Shown: positions 16,937 through 26,223 of the stretch, piece after piece
Numbering within the stretch: the first letter of the stretch is position 1
How the letters are laid out: every line of letters starts with the position of its first letter
Source of the DNA: Oscillospiraceae bacterium
GTDB taxonomy: Bacteria; Bacillota; Clostridia; Oscillospirales; CAG-272
Direction: 5' to 3'
Assembly: GCA_015064505.1 (NCBI GenBank)
Contig: SVSB01000029.1
Span: 1-35,735, forward strand
DNA: 35,735 nt
Notes under the pieces: model-generated
The model's database searches: none
Seen by the model: the letters and a program-made list of their open reading frames with translations, nothing else
Told to the model about the DNA's origin: nothing
Program-made: the position numbers and the translations under genes

Positions 16937-18089
16937 AGAAAAAATAATGCCCACGGTGGTGCTCGGCTCCATCTGCCTCGTGGTTGCGCTTCTGCTTTCC
17001 GTTGTAAATATGTTCACGGGGCCCATTATCGAGAAGGCGCAGGCGGATAAGGCAAACGCCGCTCTTACAGAGGTGCTTCCCGGCGGCACCAACTTCACGG
17101 AGCTTCCCGTGGAGGGCGCAGGCTTCCCCGCGTCCGTCACCGCCGCGTATAAGGCTGATAACGGTTACGTATTCCAGATGACCGTTACCGGCTACAAGCC
17201 CGGACTCGTTATTATGTGCGGCATAGACAACGAGGGTAAGATCGCGGGAGCGGATTATATCGCTTCCTCCGAAACTCTTTACGCAGAGGTCGGACTTGGC
17301 GACAAGTTCGTTGGCTATACCAAGGACACCATCAATACCGATATTATTGCGGGTCCCACCGCAAAGCTGACCACCGAGGCGTACTATAAGGCAATAGAGG
17401 ACGCTCTTAACGCCTTCGTTATCGCAAACGGCGGCAGCGTTGATCTCCGCGATCCCGCACAGATCCTGCAGGATAACTGCAACGCGGCTCTGGGCACCGA
17501 GGGCGTTGCCTTTGAAAAGTGGTTTGCTACCGCACCTCTCGGTGAAGTAAGCGCTCTTTATATCAGCGATAAGGGTGCAGTTGCCGTAATGGGCGAGAGC
17601 TTCATCGGAATTGCGGACGGCGCCATCGTAAGTGAAGCGGGAGATGCGGAAAAGACCGCAGCTCTTGCAGTATACGAAGCTTATAAAAACGAAAAGCTTA
17701 CCGAGGTTGCAAAGCCCGAGGGCGCAAACAAGAACGTGCTCAAGATGTACACTGCCGAAAACGGCACCGTCGTTATCGAGATGCAGGCGGCAGGCTACGG
17801 AATTATGGGCGATTGGCACACTTCCGGCGAGTATATAACCCTGAAGGTCGCCATTGACGGAGAGGGCAAGATAATCTCCACTCTCACCACCTATCAGAAG
17901 GAATCCGAAAATATCGGTGACGTGGTTGCCGATGCGGAGTATTACGAAAAGTACAACGGTAAGACCGCATCCACCTACACGGAGGTAGAGACCGTTGCGG
18001 GCGCTACCGTATCCACAAGCGGCTACAGAACCGCCATAAAGCAAGCCTTTGAGGCTTACGAACTGCTGAAGGGAGGAAACGCACAGTGA
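16929..18089 (+). CDS. rnfG: Rnf complex subunit RnfG with two FMN_bind domains
   Basis: This RnfG is about 386 residues long, roughly twice the usual size. It has one N-terminal membrane anchor (VVLGSICLVVALLLSVVNMF), a first FMN_bind-like domain ending in a degenerate AGPTAK motif (Thr144), and a second domain with the canonical VAGATVSTSG flavinylation motif (Thr360). The RnfG family normally has one such domain with one covalent FMN. The ATG at 16929 follows GGGAGGTG; an in-frame TTG at 16887 lies inside rnfD and lacks a ribosome site. Only the second domain is clearly competent for ApbE modification. It overlaps rnfE by four bases. Confidence 0.93.
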   Translation: MLKEKIMPTVVLGSICLVVALLLSVVNMFTGPIIEKAQADKANAALTEVLPGGTNFTELPVEGAGFPASVTAAYKADNGYVFQMTVTGYKPGLVIMCGIDNEGKIAGADYIASSETLYAEVGLGDKFVGYTKDTINTDIIAGPTAKLTTEAYYKAIEDALNAFVIANGGSVDLRDPAQILQDNCNAALGTEGVAFEKWFATAPLGEVSALYISDKGAVAVMGESFIGIADGAIVSEAGDAEKTAALAVYEAYKNEKLTEVAKPEGANKNVLKMYTAENGTVVIEMQAAGYGIMGDWHTSGEYITLKVAIDGEGKIISTLTTYQKESENIGDVVADAEYYEKYNGKTASTYTEVETVAGATVSTSGYRTAIKQAFEAYELLKGGNAQ

Positions 18090-18784
18090 AAGAGAATAAA
18101 AGACTTTCCGTGTTCCTTGCGGGTATAATCAAGGAAAACCCCGTGCTGATCCTCGTTCTCGGCACCTGCCCCACCCTTGCGGTTACAAACGGCGTTATCT
18201 CCGCATTTTCCATGGGTATTGCGGCAACCATCGTGCTTGTTTGCTCCAATATGGTTATTTCCGCACTGCGCAAGCTGATCCCCGATACGGTGCGCATCCC
18301 CTGCTATATCGTAATTATCGCCGCGTTCGTTACGGCGGTGCAGATGCTCCTTCAGGCGTATCTCCCCTCCGTTTACGATATGCTGGGCGTTTATCTGGCA
18401 CTTATCGTGGTTAACTGCATCATCCTCGGCCGTGCCGAGATGTTTGCCCGCAAGAACGGAGTTATAGACTCCGCCCTTGACGGACTTGGTATGGGCATCG
18501 GATTTTTGATCGCTCTGCTTCTTATGGCAACCATCCGCGAGGTATTCGGTGCCGGCAGCTTTGCGGGCATGGAGATACCCTTCCTTGTAAATTATAAGAT
18601 CCCCGTGCTTTGTCAGGCACCCGGCGGCTTCCTTGTTTTCGGTATTCTTATCGCCGTTATGAACAAGCTTACCGCAAAGAAGGGCGGCGTAAAGCGCAAG
18701 TCCTTCAGCTGCGAGGGATGCCCCACCGCGCATATCTGCAATAAGAGCGAATGCGCAGGAAAAACAGAGGAGGTAAGCGAATAA
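18086..18784 (+). CDS. rnfE: Rnf complex subunit RnfE
   Basis: RnfE (232 residues, GTG start overlapping rnfG) is an integral membrane subunit related to NqrD. It has the LGTCPTLAVTNG segment and VVNCIILGRAE, whose cysteines belong to the pseudo-symmetric RnfA/RnfE pair that holds an intramembrane iron-sulfur cluster. The C-terminal tail adds four more cysteines (CEGCPTAHICNKSEC, pattern C-x2-C-x5-C-x4-C), beyond the usual membrane core. Whether this tail binds metal is not known from the sequence. Confidence 0.95.
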   Translation: MKENKRLSVFLAGIIKENPVLILVLGTCPTLAVTNGVISAFSMGIAATIVLVCSNMVISALRKLIPDTVRIPCYIVIIAAFVTAVQMLLQAYLPSVYDMLGVYLALIVVNCIILGRAEMFARKNGVIDSALDGLGMGIGFLIALLLMATIREVFGAGSFAGMEIPFLVNYKIPVLCQAPGGFLVFGILIAVMNKLTAKKGGVKRKSFSCEGCPTAHICNKSECAGKTEEVSE

Positions 18785-19374
18785 TGAAAGAACTTATCCT
18801 CATTTTTATGGCAGGCGTGCTTGTAAACAACTACGTACTGCAGCAGTTTTTGGGAATATGCCCCTTCCTCGGCGTTTCCAAGAAGTTCGACCAGGCAAGC
18901 GGAATGGGCATTGCCGTTACCTTCGTAATGCTTTGCGCTACCCTTGCCACGTTCCCCATCTACACCTACGTGCTGGTACCTCTTAAGCTTGAGTATCTGC
19001 AGACCATCGTGTTCATTCTCGTTATCGCGGCGCTGGTGCAGTTCGTTGAGATAGTGCTGAAGAGATTTATCCCCGCTCTTTTCAAGGCTCTGGGCGTATA
19101 TCTTCCCCTTATAACCACCAACTGCGCGGTGCTTGGCGTAACTCTTAACAACATCACCGACGGATATAGCTTTATAGAATCCATCGTGTCCTCCCTTGGC
19201 GTTGGCGTTGGCTTCTGGCTTGCAATGGTCCTTTTTGCGGGCGTTCGCTCCCGTATTGAAAATTGCCCTGCCCCCAAGTGCTTCAAGGGTCTTCCCGTTA
19301 CTCTCGTTTCCGCTTCCATAGTTGCCCTTGCCTTCTTCGGCTTCTCGGGCGTTGTGGAAAACCTGCTTAAATAA
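18784..19374 (+). CDS. rnfA: Rnf complex subunit RnfA
   Basis: RnfA (196 residues) is the membrane subunit paired with RnfE. Conserved segments are FLGICPFLGVSKK and TTNCAVLGVTLNN, giving the two cluster-ligand cysteines. The ATG at 18784 overlaps the rnfE stop by one base. An upstream in-frame start at 18751 lies inside rnfE and would add a non-family leader, so it is not used. Confidence 0.95.
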   Translation: MKELILIFMAGVLVNNYVLQQFLGICPFLGVSKKFDQASGMGIAVTFVMLCATLATFPIYTYVLVPLKLEYLQTIVFILVIAALVQFVEIVLKRFIPALFKALGVYLPLITTNCAVLGVTLNNITDGYSFIESIVSSLGVGVGFWLAMVLFAGVRSRIENCPAPKCFKGLPVTLVSASIVALAFFGFSGVVENLLK

Positions 19375-19386
19375 GGAGGTATAGCA

Positions 19387-20199
19387 ATGCAAATACTGAT
19401 ACCCATCCTTATCCTTGCCGCCATTGCAATCGTTTGCGCCGTGCTTCTTACGGTTGCGTCCGTGCTTTTCGGCATCAAGGAGGATGAAAAATACGTTGCC
19501 ATAAGAGATTGCCTTCCCGGTGCCAACTGCGGTGCTTGCGGCTACAGCGGATGTGACGCTTACGCAAAGGCTCTTGCAGATGGCAGTGCCGATAAGACCA
19601 ATCTCTGCGTCCCCGGCGGCGACGGCACCGCAAAGACCATTGCGGAGGTCCTTGGCGTTGAGGCAGAGGACGTTGTGGAGAAGGTGGCGTACGTTGCCTG
19701 CAACGGCAGATGCCACACCGTTGACAAAAAGTACGAATACGTGGGAGAAAAATCCTGCCGTATCGCAAATATGGCGTATTCGGGCGACCGCTTCTGCACC
19801 TATGCGTGCCTTGGCTACGGCGATTGTGTTGCCGTTTGTCCCAAGGAGGCTATCACCATTGAGGACGGCGTTGCAAGAATAGACCCCCGTAAGTGTATCG
19901 GATGCGGTCTGTGCGCCCGCACCTGTCCCAACGGTATAATCCACCTTGTAAACGATACCACCCGCGTAGTCGTTGAATGCTCCAACCACGACAAGGGTGC
20001 CTCCACCCGCAAATACTGCACCAACGGCTGTATCGGATGCGGCAAGTGCCAGAAGAACTGCGAGGCGGGTGCCATTACCGTAGTTAATAACCTTGCGGTA
20101 ATAGATTACGAAAAGTGCACCAACTGCGGCAAGTGCGCAGAGGTCTGCCCCGTAAAGTGCATTCACGAGGGCAATTTCATCTGCGGAGCGCATTTTTAA
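19387..20199 (+). CDS. rnfB: Rnf complex subunit RnfB
   Basis: RnfB (270 residues) receives electrons from ferredoxin. It has an N-terminal membrane helix, the CLPGANCGACGYSGC cluster motif, a further cysteine set (CNGRC), and ferredoxin-type motifs (CLGYGDCVAVCP, CIGCGLCARTCP, CIGCGKCQKNC, CTNCGKCAEVCP). A GGAGG site precedes the ATG. It completes the order C-D-G-E-A-B found in clostridial Rnf operons. The complex couples ferredoxin oxidation by NAD+ to export of Na+ or H+; which ion is used cannot be read by eye. Confidence 0.96.
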   Translation: MQILIPILILAAIAIVCAVLLTVASVLFGIKEDEKYVAIRDCLPGANCGACGYSGCDAYAKALADGSADKTNLCVPGGDGTAKTIAEVLGVEAEDVVEKVAYVACNGRCHTVDKKYEYVGEKSCRIANMAYSGDRFCTYACLGYGDCVAVCPKEAITIEDGVARIDPRKCIGCGLCARTCPNGIIHLVNDTTRVVVECSNHDKGASTRKYCTNGCIGCGKCQKNCEAGAITVVNNLAVIDYEKCTNCGKCAEVCPVKCIHEGNFICGAHF

Positions 20200-20262
20200 G
20201 TAATAGGTAATAGTGAATAGGTAATAGGTAAGGAAGAAAACCGATGAAATCGGTTTTCTCCG
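20198..20262. repeat. TAATAGG direct repeats and a hairpin after rnfB
   Basis: Short direct repeats of the TAATAGGTAATAG type cover about 20200-20231. They are followed by a 10-bp perfect hairpin, GAAAACCGAT-GAA-ATCGGTTTTC (about 20235-20257), without a good T-run after it. The hairpin may attenuate transcription between the rnf operon and the next genes. The TAATAGG units look like a simple repeat. Confidence 0.5.
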
Positions 20263-20288
20263 TTAAAAAAATATTGTTGGAGGCGGCT

Positions 20289-20663
20289 ATGAGCGAAAAG
20301 AGAAACGTAAAAAAATTACGTTACGATATTCTGCTCATAGCCGTTCTTCTCGTTATTTCTGCGGTTTGGGTGATGATCACGGTGTTTTCGCGCACCGAGG
20401 GCGGAAAGGTAGAGGTTGAGATAGAGGGAGCTCTCGTTGCAAGCTATTCCCTTGAAGAGAACGGGGAATACCCTCTGAACGGCGGCACCAATATTCTCGT
20501 TATAGAGGACGGAGCCGCGTATCTTACCTATGCAAATTGCCCCGATAAGGTGTGCGTAAACCGCGGAAAGATCCGCTATAACGGGCAGAGCATTATCTGT
20601 CTGCCAAATAAGCTGACGGTCACCGTCCGCGCAAAGGACGGCGGCGCGGATATAGTGCAGTAG
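20289..20663 (+). CDS. NusG domain II-containing membrane-anchored protein
   Basis: This small protein of about 124 residues has one N-terminal membrane segment (DILLIAVLLVISAVWVMITVF) and a NusG_II-like beta domain with ANCPDKVCVNRGKI and IICLPNKLTV, including the conserved Cys pair CPDKVC. The start at 20289 has a GGAGG-type site; the longer in-frame ATG at 20244 overlaps a hairpin and is less likely. Such proteins commonly lie beside Gx-family transporters, as here, and this pair directly follows the rnf operon. From family knowledge they often accompany flavin/FMN-binding exported proteins. A redox role is inferred, not shown. Confidence 0.75.
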   Translation: MSEKRNVKKLRYDILLIAVLLVISAVWVMITVFSRTEGGKVEVEIEGALVASYSLEENGEYPLNGGTNILVIEDGAAYLTYANCPDKVCVNRGKIRYNGQSIICLPNKLTVTVRAKDGGADIVQ

Positions 20664-20672
20664 GGAGGTACT

Positions 20673-21164
20673 ATGAGCAAAAATAAAAAGCTTGCACTGC
20701 TTTCCATGTGCGCTTGCCTTGCAATGGTGCTTTCCTTTGCGGAGAGCCGTATTCCGCCCCTTACCGCCATTCCCGGTATCAAGATGGGCCTTGCCAATAT
20801 TGCGGTGATGTTCGCTCTCTACAAGCTGGGCTCAAGGGAAGCGGTGGTTATATCTCTCGTAAGAGTTATTCTCGTTTCATTGCTTTTCGGCAGCTTCGTC
20901 AGCCTCCTTTACAGCCTTGCGGGGGCGGCGTTGAGCCTTACGGTAATGCTCTTACTGCGTCGCTTCTCTCCCTTTACGCAGGTGGGAGTAAGCGTTGCGG
21001 GTGGCGTTTGCCACAATATCGGTCAGATAATTATGGCTTGCATTCTGCTTGAAACGAACGTGATAGTCTACTATTTGCCGTTTTTGCTTCTTTCGGGCAC
21101 CGTTACGGGCGTGCTCGTAGGGGCGGCGGCGGCTCTGCTTATTAAAAGAATTAAAATAAAGTGA
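20673..21164 (+). CDS. Gx transporter family / HepA-like membrane protein
   Basis: This 163-residue polytopic membrane protein has the family segments SRIPPLTAIPGIKMGLANIAVMFALYKLG (given here only as a family mark at its N-terminal third) and ISLVRVILVSLLFGSF. The family is often annotated as heptaprenyl diphosphate synthase component I, but its sequence looks like a transporter S-component. It starts nine bases after the NusG-II gene and is almost contiguous with the M28 peptidase gene, so the three are likely cotranscribed. The substrate is unknown. Confidence 0.8.
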   Translation: MSKNKKLALLSMCACLAMVLSFAESRIPPLTAIPGIKMGLANIAVMFALYKLGSREAVVISLVRVILVSLLFGSFVSLLYSLAGAALSLTVMLLLRRFSPFTQVGVSVAGGVCHNIGQIIMACILLETNVIVYYLPFLLLSGTVTGVLVGAAAALLIKRIKIK

Positions 21165-21172
21165 GGTTGGCT

Positions 21173-22411
21173 ATGGATATCAAAAGCGTAAAAAAGATAA
21201 TTGACGATACCGCGTACGTACGCACCGGAGGAAGTGCGGAGGAGCTGAAATGTGCGGAATATCTCCTTGCACGCTGTGAGGAGCTGGGTATGACCGCCCG
21301 CCTTGAAAGCTTTGAGGTTCAGATGGCGGATATCTCTTCGGCAACCCTTGAAATAGACGGAGAGAGCATCGTCTGCAAGGGTTATAAGTGCTGTGGCTCC
21401 GGCACCGTAGAGGCACCCCTTTACTATCTGCGCGGCACGGATAAATACTCTCTTTCCCTTTGCAAGGATAAGATAGTAATGGTAGACGGCTATATGGGTT
21501 ACTGGCTTTACCACGATATCGTGGAGAACGGTGCCGTTGGATTTATTACCTACGACGGAAACCTTAATTATGCCGACGAGGATATAGATCAGCGTGAGCT
21601 TCGCGCAATGGTAACCAAGGACGTAAAAAAGCTCCTTGGCGTTAATATCAACGCAAAGCAGGCGGTAAAGCTTGTGGAGAAGGGTGCGGAGAACGCAAGA
21701 ATAAGCATTGAGCAGACGGAAAGCACCGGTATGTCCCATAACGTTATTGCCGATATAGAGGGCGAGGGGGATGAAACTATCATCCTTACCGCTCATTACG
21801 ATTCAACCTCACTTTCCAAGGGCTCTTACGATAATATGTCCGGCTCTATCGGTATTCTCGGCGTTGGAGAATATTTTGCGAAGGCAGCTAAAAAACCGGG
21901 CCGCAATATCCGCCTGGTATTCTGCGGAAGCGAGGAGAGAGGTCTGCTTGGAAGTAAGGCGTATTGCGAAGCCCATAAGAGCGAGCTTGATAAGATAGCT
22001 CTAAATATCAATCTTGATATGATCGGCTGTATCATGGGTAAGTTCATCGGCTGCTGCAGCACCGAGGAAGCGCTCTGCAAATATATTGAATATATGGGCG
22101 ACGAGCTTGGCTTCGGCATTTCCTGCCGCCAGGACGTATACTCAAGCGACTCTACTCCCTTTGCGGATAACGGCGTGCCCTCACTTTCCTTTGCCCGCCT
22201 TGCTCCCCCAAATACCGCAACCATACACAACCGCTACGATACCCCTGCGGTAATGAGCCCCCGTCAGACGGTTGAGGATATCGCGTTTATTGCCGCATTT
22301 GCAGACAGAATGGCAAACGCAGTCCGCTGCCCCGTTGACCGTGCCATCCCCGAGAAGGTCAAGGAAAAGCTGGATATCTACAACTGCAGAAAAAGAGCAC
22401 CGAAGAACTGA
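21173..22411 (+). CDS. M28 family metallopeptidase
   Basis: This peptidase of about 412 residues has an inserted PA-like region (residues about 85-150) and the M28 zinc ligands in order: TAHYDS (His), SYDNMSGS (Asp), GSEERGLLGS (catalytic Glu), NLDMIG (Asp) and TIHNRYDT (His). There is no signal peptide, so it is probably cytoplasmic or released, unlike many exported M28 aminopeptidases. The ATG at 21173 follows GTGAGGTTGG; a GTG at 21161 overlaps the previous stop. A terminator follows. Confidence 0.88.
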   Translation: MDIKSVKKIIDDTAYVRTGGSAEELKCAEYLLARCEELGMTARLESFEVQMADISSATLEIDGESIVCKGYKCCGSGTVEAPLYYLRGTDKYSLSLCKDKIVMVDGYMGYWLYHDIVENGAVGFITYDGNLNYADEDIDQRELRAMVTKDVKKLLGVNINAKQAVKLVEKGAENARISIEQTESTGMSHNVIADIEGEGDETIILTAHYDSTSLSKGSYDNMSGSIGILGVGEYFAKAAKKPGRNIRLVFCGSEERGLLGSKAYCEAHKSELDKIALNINLDMIGCIMGKFIGCCSTEEALCKYIEYMGDELGFGISCRQDVYSSDSTPFADNGVPSLSFARLAPPNTATIHNRYDTPAVMSPRQTVEDIAFIAAFADRMANAVRCPVDRAIPEKVKEKLDIYNCRKRAPKN

Positions 22412-22470
22412 AAAAATTCCCCCTTAAAACGAAAGTCTGTAAAGTCTTATCGTTTTTCAAGGGGGATTTG
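22411..22470 (+). terminator. Terminator after the M28 peptidase
   Basis: The arms AATTCCCCCTTAAAACGA (22415-22432) and TCGTTTTTCAAGGGGGATTT (22450-22469) pair with small bulges. The T-run is short, so efficiency is uncertain. Confidence 0.65.
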
Positions 22471-22530
22471 TGTTAGACAAGCTTAAAATCAATTCTCGTG
22501 CTGTTAGAATAAAACTCAATAGTTAAGTTA

Positions 22531-22559
22531 TTGTTCAATGAGTTACCGTGTGATAAACT
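22531..22559 (+). promoter_or_regulatory. Candidate promoter for gap-XRE
   Basis: TTGTTC (22531-22536), 17 bases and TAAACT (22554-22559) lie 31 bases before the gap ATG. A short inverted pair, AACTCA (22513-22518) and TGAGTT (22539-22544), brackets the -35 and could be an operator. Confidence 0.45.
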
Positions 22560-22563
22560 TTAA

Positions 22564-23603
<1,040 letters not shown>

Positions 23604-23604
<1 letters not shown>

Positions 23605-24656
23605 TGAACATACATTTTGGAGAAAACGTGCGCAGATTACGCATAGAAAGGGGAATGACGCAGGAAGGGCTTGCCGAGTTCCTCGGAGTTTCTTTTCAAG
23701 CAGTAAGTAAATGGGAGCGTGGAGAAACTGTTCCTGATTTGTTTATGTTACCGGTTATCGCTTTGTTTTTTGGAGTAACAACGGATTATCTTCTCGGTCT
23801 GGATAAAAGTGAACAAGAAAAAGAAATTCAGGAATATATTGATCTGTATTCTAAACTGTGGCAAGAAGCGAAATATGAAGATGTTTTGAAATGCATGAAG
23901 CAAGCGATAAAGGCGTTTCCCTCCGAATACGGTTTGCTTGTTAGATATATGAACGCCTTGATATGGTGCGGTTCTGTTTCTGATGCGAGAGCATTGTCAA
24001 TTAAAAATGAAGTAGAAGCCGTATATGATCGCATATCCCGGCATTGTTCTGTTGATAGCATAAGGATGTGGGCAAAAAAGCTTGTCTGCAAATATTATAA
24101 GCGGTTAAGCGGTATAAAAGGGAGCGGAGTTGTTTTTGAAGATATAGAAAAAATATTGAGCGAAATGCCGCTTATGCAAAATGGTCGAGACTTTTTAGTG
24201 TGTTCTATGCACCCGGGGGGAGGGGAAAAAGCAATGCTTTGCCGAAAAACGATATCAGAATTGTTATATCTATTGTCGTGCACGGTAAAGGAATTAACTT
24301 TTGAAAAATCCGTATGCCCCAATGAAGAAAAGCTTGCGATTTTAGAAGCGGTAATAAATGCATATAAAACCCTGTTTCCGGATGAAGATTACGGAAAAAG
24401 TTATATAAACGTCGCATATTTACTGGCGGAATGCGGTGCTTTGTATAGACAGCTTGGCAACGATGAAAGGGCTGATCAAAGCTTTAATGAAGCAAATAAA
24501 ATTGCCGAGGTATTTGATGCGTTGCCTGCGGAGTTTGTAAATACATCAGTTTTGGTTAAGGATCTATCATTAACAAAAAGAGATATTCCGATGTCACAAT
24601 CAGGATCGTTAAGTGATAGAATAACCAAGTATGTCAATCATCGAACACCGTTTTGA
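23604..24656 (+). CDS. XRE-family regulator with TPR-like C-terminal region
   Basis: This 350-residue protein has an N-terminal helix-turn-helix (ENVRRLRIERGMTQEGLAEF then VSFQAVSKWERGETVPDL, about residues 5-65). The remaining 280 residues are helical and include TPR-like stretches (YEDVLKCMKQAIKAFPSE and AECGALYRQLGNDERADQSF). Such regulators often read a peptide or metabolic state. It is coupled to gap by a one-base overlap and is AT-rich like it. It probably controls its own operon, which is an inference. Confidence 0.85.
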
Positions 24657-24659
24657 AAT

Positions 24660-24718
24660 AACGAATGCCCCCTGCGGATCTATCATTTTACTGATAGATC
24701 CGCAGGGGGCATTTATTA
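24660..24718 (+). terminator. Very strong bidirectional terminator
   Basis: A perfect stem of about 22 bp (24664-24685 with 24692-24713) with a 6-nt loop and T-rich tails lies between the convergent XRE and AAA-ATPase genes. Confidence 0.93.
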
Positions 24719-24724
24719 GAGTGA

Positions 24725-25951
24725 TCATATCAGATTGCTCGGAATAAAGCAGTTTTTCTCATCGATCGGTATGGGAGCTTCACACATACATACGATACCG
24801 CCCGTGCCGCGCTCAAGAGCGGCGGAGTCAAGAACGGAAAACTTTTTTACTTCTCGCTTGTCGGGATTTGCAGACTTTTTTATCTCTAATGGATGAACTA
24901 TGCCGTTTTCTTCAATAAAAACGTCTATCTCTTTAGAGTTGGAGTCGCGGTAATAGGTGACGTTGGCTTTGTTTCTTGCGTATGCGTAGTTCTTTACAAG
25001 CTCCATCACCACGTAGTTTTCATAGAAATGTCCGCTTGCCGCGCCTTTCATCAGAACGTCCGGAGTAAGCCACATAGACAGGAAAGCGCAGAGCCCCGTA
25101 TCGCAGAAGTAAAGCTTTGGTGTTTTTGAAAGCCGTTTCAGTGCATTGTTGTAATACGGTTGCAGCAGATATACGATGTGCAAGCCCTCTAAAACACATA
25201 GCCATTCTTTTGCCGTGGGCTGGGAAATGTCTGCGGCTTCAGCTAAAGTTGCATAATTTACTTGTTCGGATACGAAAGCTGCACAGGCAAGAAGAAATTT
25301 TCTGAAGCGGATCGCATCTGTAATTCCTCCGGCCTCTGCTACGTCGCGCATCAGATAGGTGTCAACGTAAGAGTTAAAATAATCTCCTCTGATCTCCTCG
25401 TCAACGCCGAGTATCTGCGGCATACCGCCTTCCCAAATATGTTTAAACACGTTGATTATATCATTTTTTGGTACGAGCGTTTGCCGTGACTGTAACGATG
25501 CAAGAGAAAAATCAAGCTCGCTTCCGAAGACAACACCGTTTTTCTCGCGTTGAGATAAGCTGAAAAGCTCAAGTATGCCCACCCTGCCGGCAAGTGTTTC
25601 ACGCACCTTTTTCATCATTCCGTATTGTTGGGATCCTGTTAACCAAATCAGTCCTTTTTCCTCGGTTTCGTCGCAAATGATCTTTATTTGCTCAAAAATC
25701 TCCGGAGCCTTTTGTACCTCGTCTATCAGTATCGGAGGCTTATAGGTTTGAAAGAATAAAACGGGGTCGCTTTTAGCAAGATCTCTTATCATTGCGTTAT
25801 CGAGGGATACGTAGGTTCGGTCCGTGCCCTCTGCCAAGTGCTTCAGCATAGTCGTTTTGCCAACCTGTCTTGCTCCGGTTACCAAAACAGCCTTGAAAAA
25901 GCTGTTCATTTTCAAGAACTTGCGTTCCAGCTCTCTGTGTATATATTCCAT
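24725..25951 (-). CDS. AAA ATPase with DUF4143 domain
   Basis: This 408-residue ATPase of the AAA_14/DUF4143 type has Walker A GARQVGKTT (residues about 26-34), Walker B ILIDEVQKAPE, and LTGSQQYGMMKKV as the sensor-1 region. A winged-helix-like segment (NYATLAEAADISQPTAKEWL) follows. The C-terminal PD-(D/E)XK-like part has EIDVFIE and PLEIKKS. Members are common in gut and environmental bacteria, but their function is not well established. The start follows GGAGGT. It is read from a consensus promoter with palindromes on both sides, suggesting tight, perhaps self, regulation. Confidence 0.88.
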   Translation of the reverse strand: MEYIHRELERKFLKMNSFFKAVLVTGARQVGKTTMLKHLAEGTDRTYVSLDNAMIRDLAKSDPVLFFQTYKPPILIDEVQKAPEIFEQIKIICDETEEKGLIWLTGSQQYGMMKKVRETLAGRVGILELFSLSQREKNGVVFGSELDFSLASLQSRQTLVPKNDIINVFKHIWEGGMPQILGVDEEIRGDYFNSYVDTYLMRDVAEAGGITDAIRFRKFLLACAAFVSEQVNYATLAEAADISQPTAKEWLCVLEGLHIVYLLQPYYNNALKRLSKTPKLYFCDTGLCAFLSMWLTPDVLMKGAASGHFYENYVVMELVKNYAYARNKANVTYYRDSNSKEIDVFIEENGIVHPLEIKKSANPDKREVKKFSVLDSAALERGTGGIVCMCEAPIPIDEKNCFIPSNLI

Positions 25952-25970
25952 ATTTTACCTCCGATTTTAA

Positions 25971-25996
25971 GAAAATCTAAAGTATACTTTATTTTA
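25971..25996. promoter_or_regulatory. Palindromic operator-like site downstream of the -10 box
   Basis: The core AAAGTATACTTT (25979-25990) sits in GAAAATCTAAAGTATACTTT, the same half-site found in the 42-bp palindrome at 26045-26086. It lies just downstream of the ATPase -10 box and ends about 20 bases before the ATG, a typical repressor position. Confidence 0.65.
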
Positions 25997-26019
25997 TCCT
26001 ATATTTAAGCCTTTGTCAA
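25991..26019 (-). promoter_or_regulatory. Sigma-A promoter for the AAA/DUF4143 gene
   Basis: On the minus strand TTGACA (26014-26019), a 17-base spacer and TAAAAT (25991-25996) give a near-consensus promoter about 40 bases upstream of the ATG. Confidence 0.8.
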
Positions 26020-26044
26020 CTGTGTTTTGCTGCAAACAGAGCAA

Positions 26045-26086
26045 AAATTATGAAAATCTAAAGTGCACTTTAGATTTTCATAATTT
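26045..26086. repeat. Perfect 42-bp palindrome
   Basis: Bases 26045-26065 and 26066-26086 are exact reverse complements with no spacer. The centre is AAAGTGCACTTT and the arms repeat the GAAAATCTAAAGT half-site seen beside the ATPase promoter, about 80 bases away. Placement upstream of the promoter suggests a second binding site, with possible looping between the two. Confidence 0.85.
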
Positions 26087-26096
26087 CGCCGTGTGT

Positions 26097-26125
26097 GCTC
26101 CCCGTTTGCTTGAAAAGAGGGGAGC
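26097..26125. other. Short GC-rich hairpin
   Basis: GCTCCCC (26097-26103) pairs with GGGGAGC (26119-26125) across a 15-base loop. There is no T-run, so it is not a clear terminator. It lies between the divergent ATPase and AraC-sialidase genes. Confidence 0.4.
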
Positions 26126-26153
26126 GGCATAGGGGAAAAATGTTTTATAAGAG

Positions 26154-26211
26154 GACAATCCTGTTATAGTTTTTTTGTGAATTATGCGTTATTATTAGTA
26201 TAGATAACAGG
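26154..26211 (+). promoter_or_regulatory. Promoter region of the first AraC-sialidase gene
   Basis: The element GACAATCCTGTTAT (26154-26167) is followed by a TTGTGA -35 (26175-26180) and a TATAGA -10 (26199-26204, 18-base spacer). The inverted pair CCTGTTAT (26160-26167) and ATAACAGG (26204-26211) brackets the promoter. The first element and the TTGTGAATTA segment recur upstream of the second regulator at 29997. Autoregulation by the AraC proteins is inferred. Confidence 0.55.
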
Positions 26212-26223
26212 CGGAGGTGCGGC

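Noticed and set aside
18613..20193. Minus-strand open frame of 526 codons across rnfE, rnfA and rnfB
   Set aside because: It spans three overlapping real genes on the other strand and has no recognisable domain.
24664..24713. Long inverted repeat considered as a mobile-element end
   Set aside because: The short loop, T-rich tails and position between convergent genes make it a bidirectional terminator.
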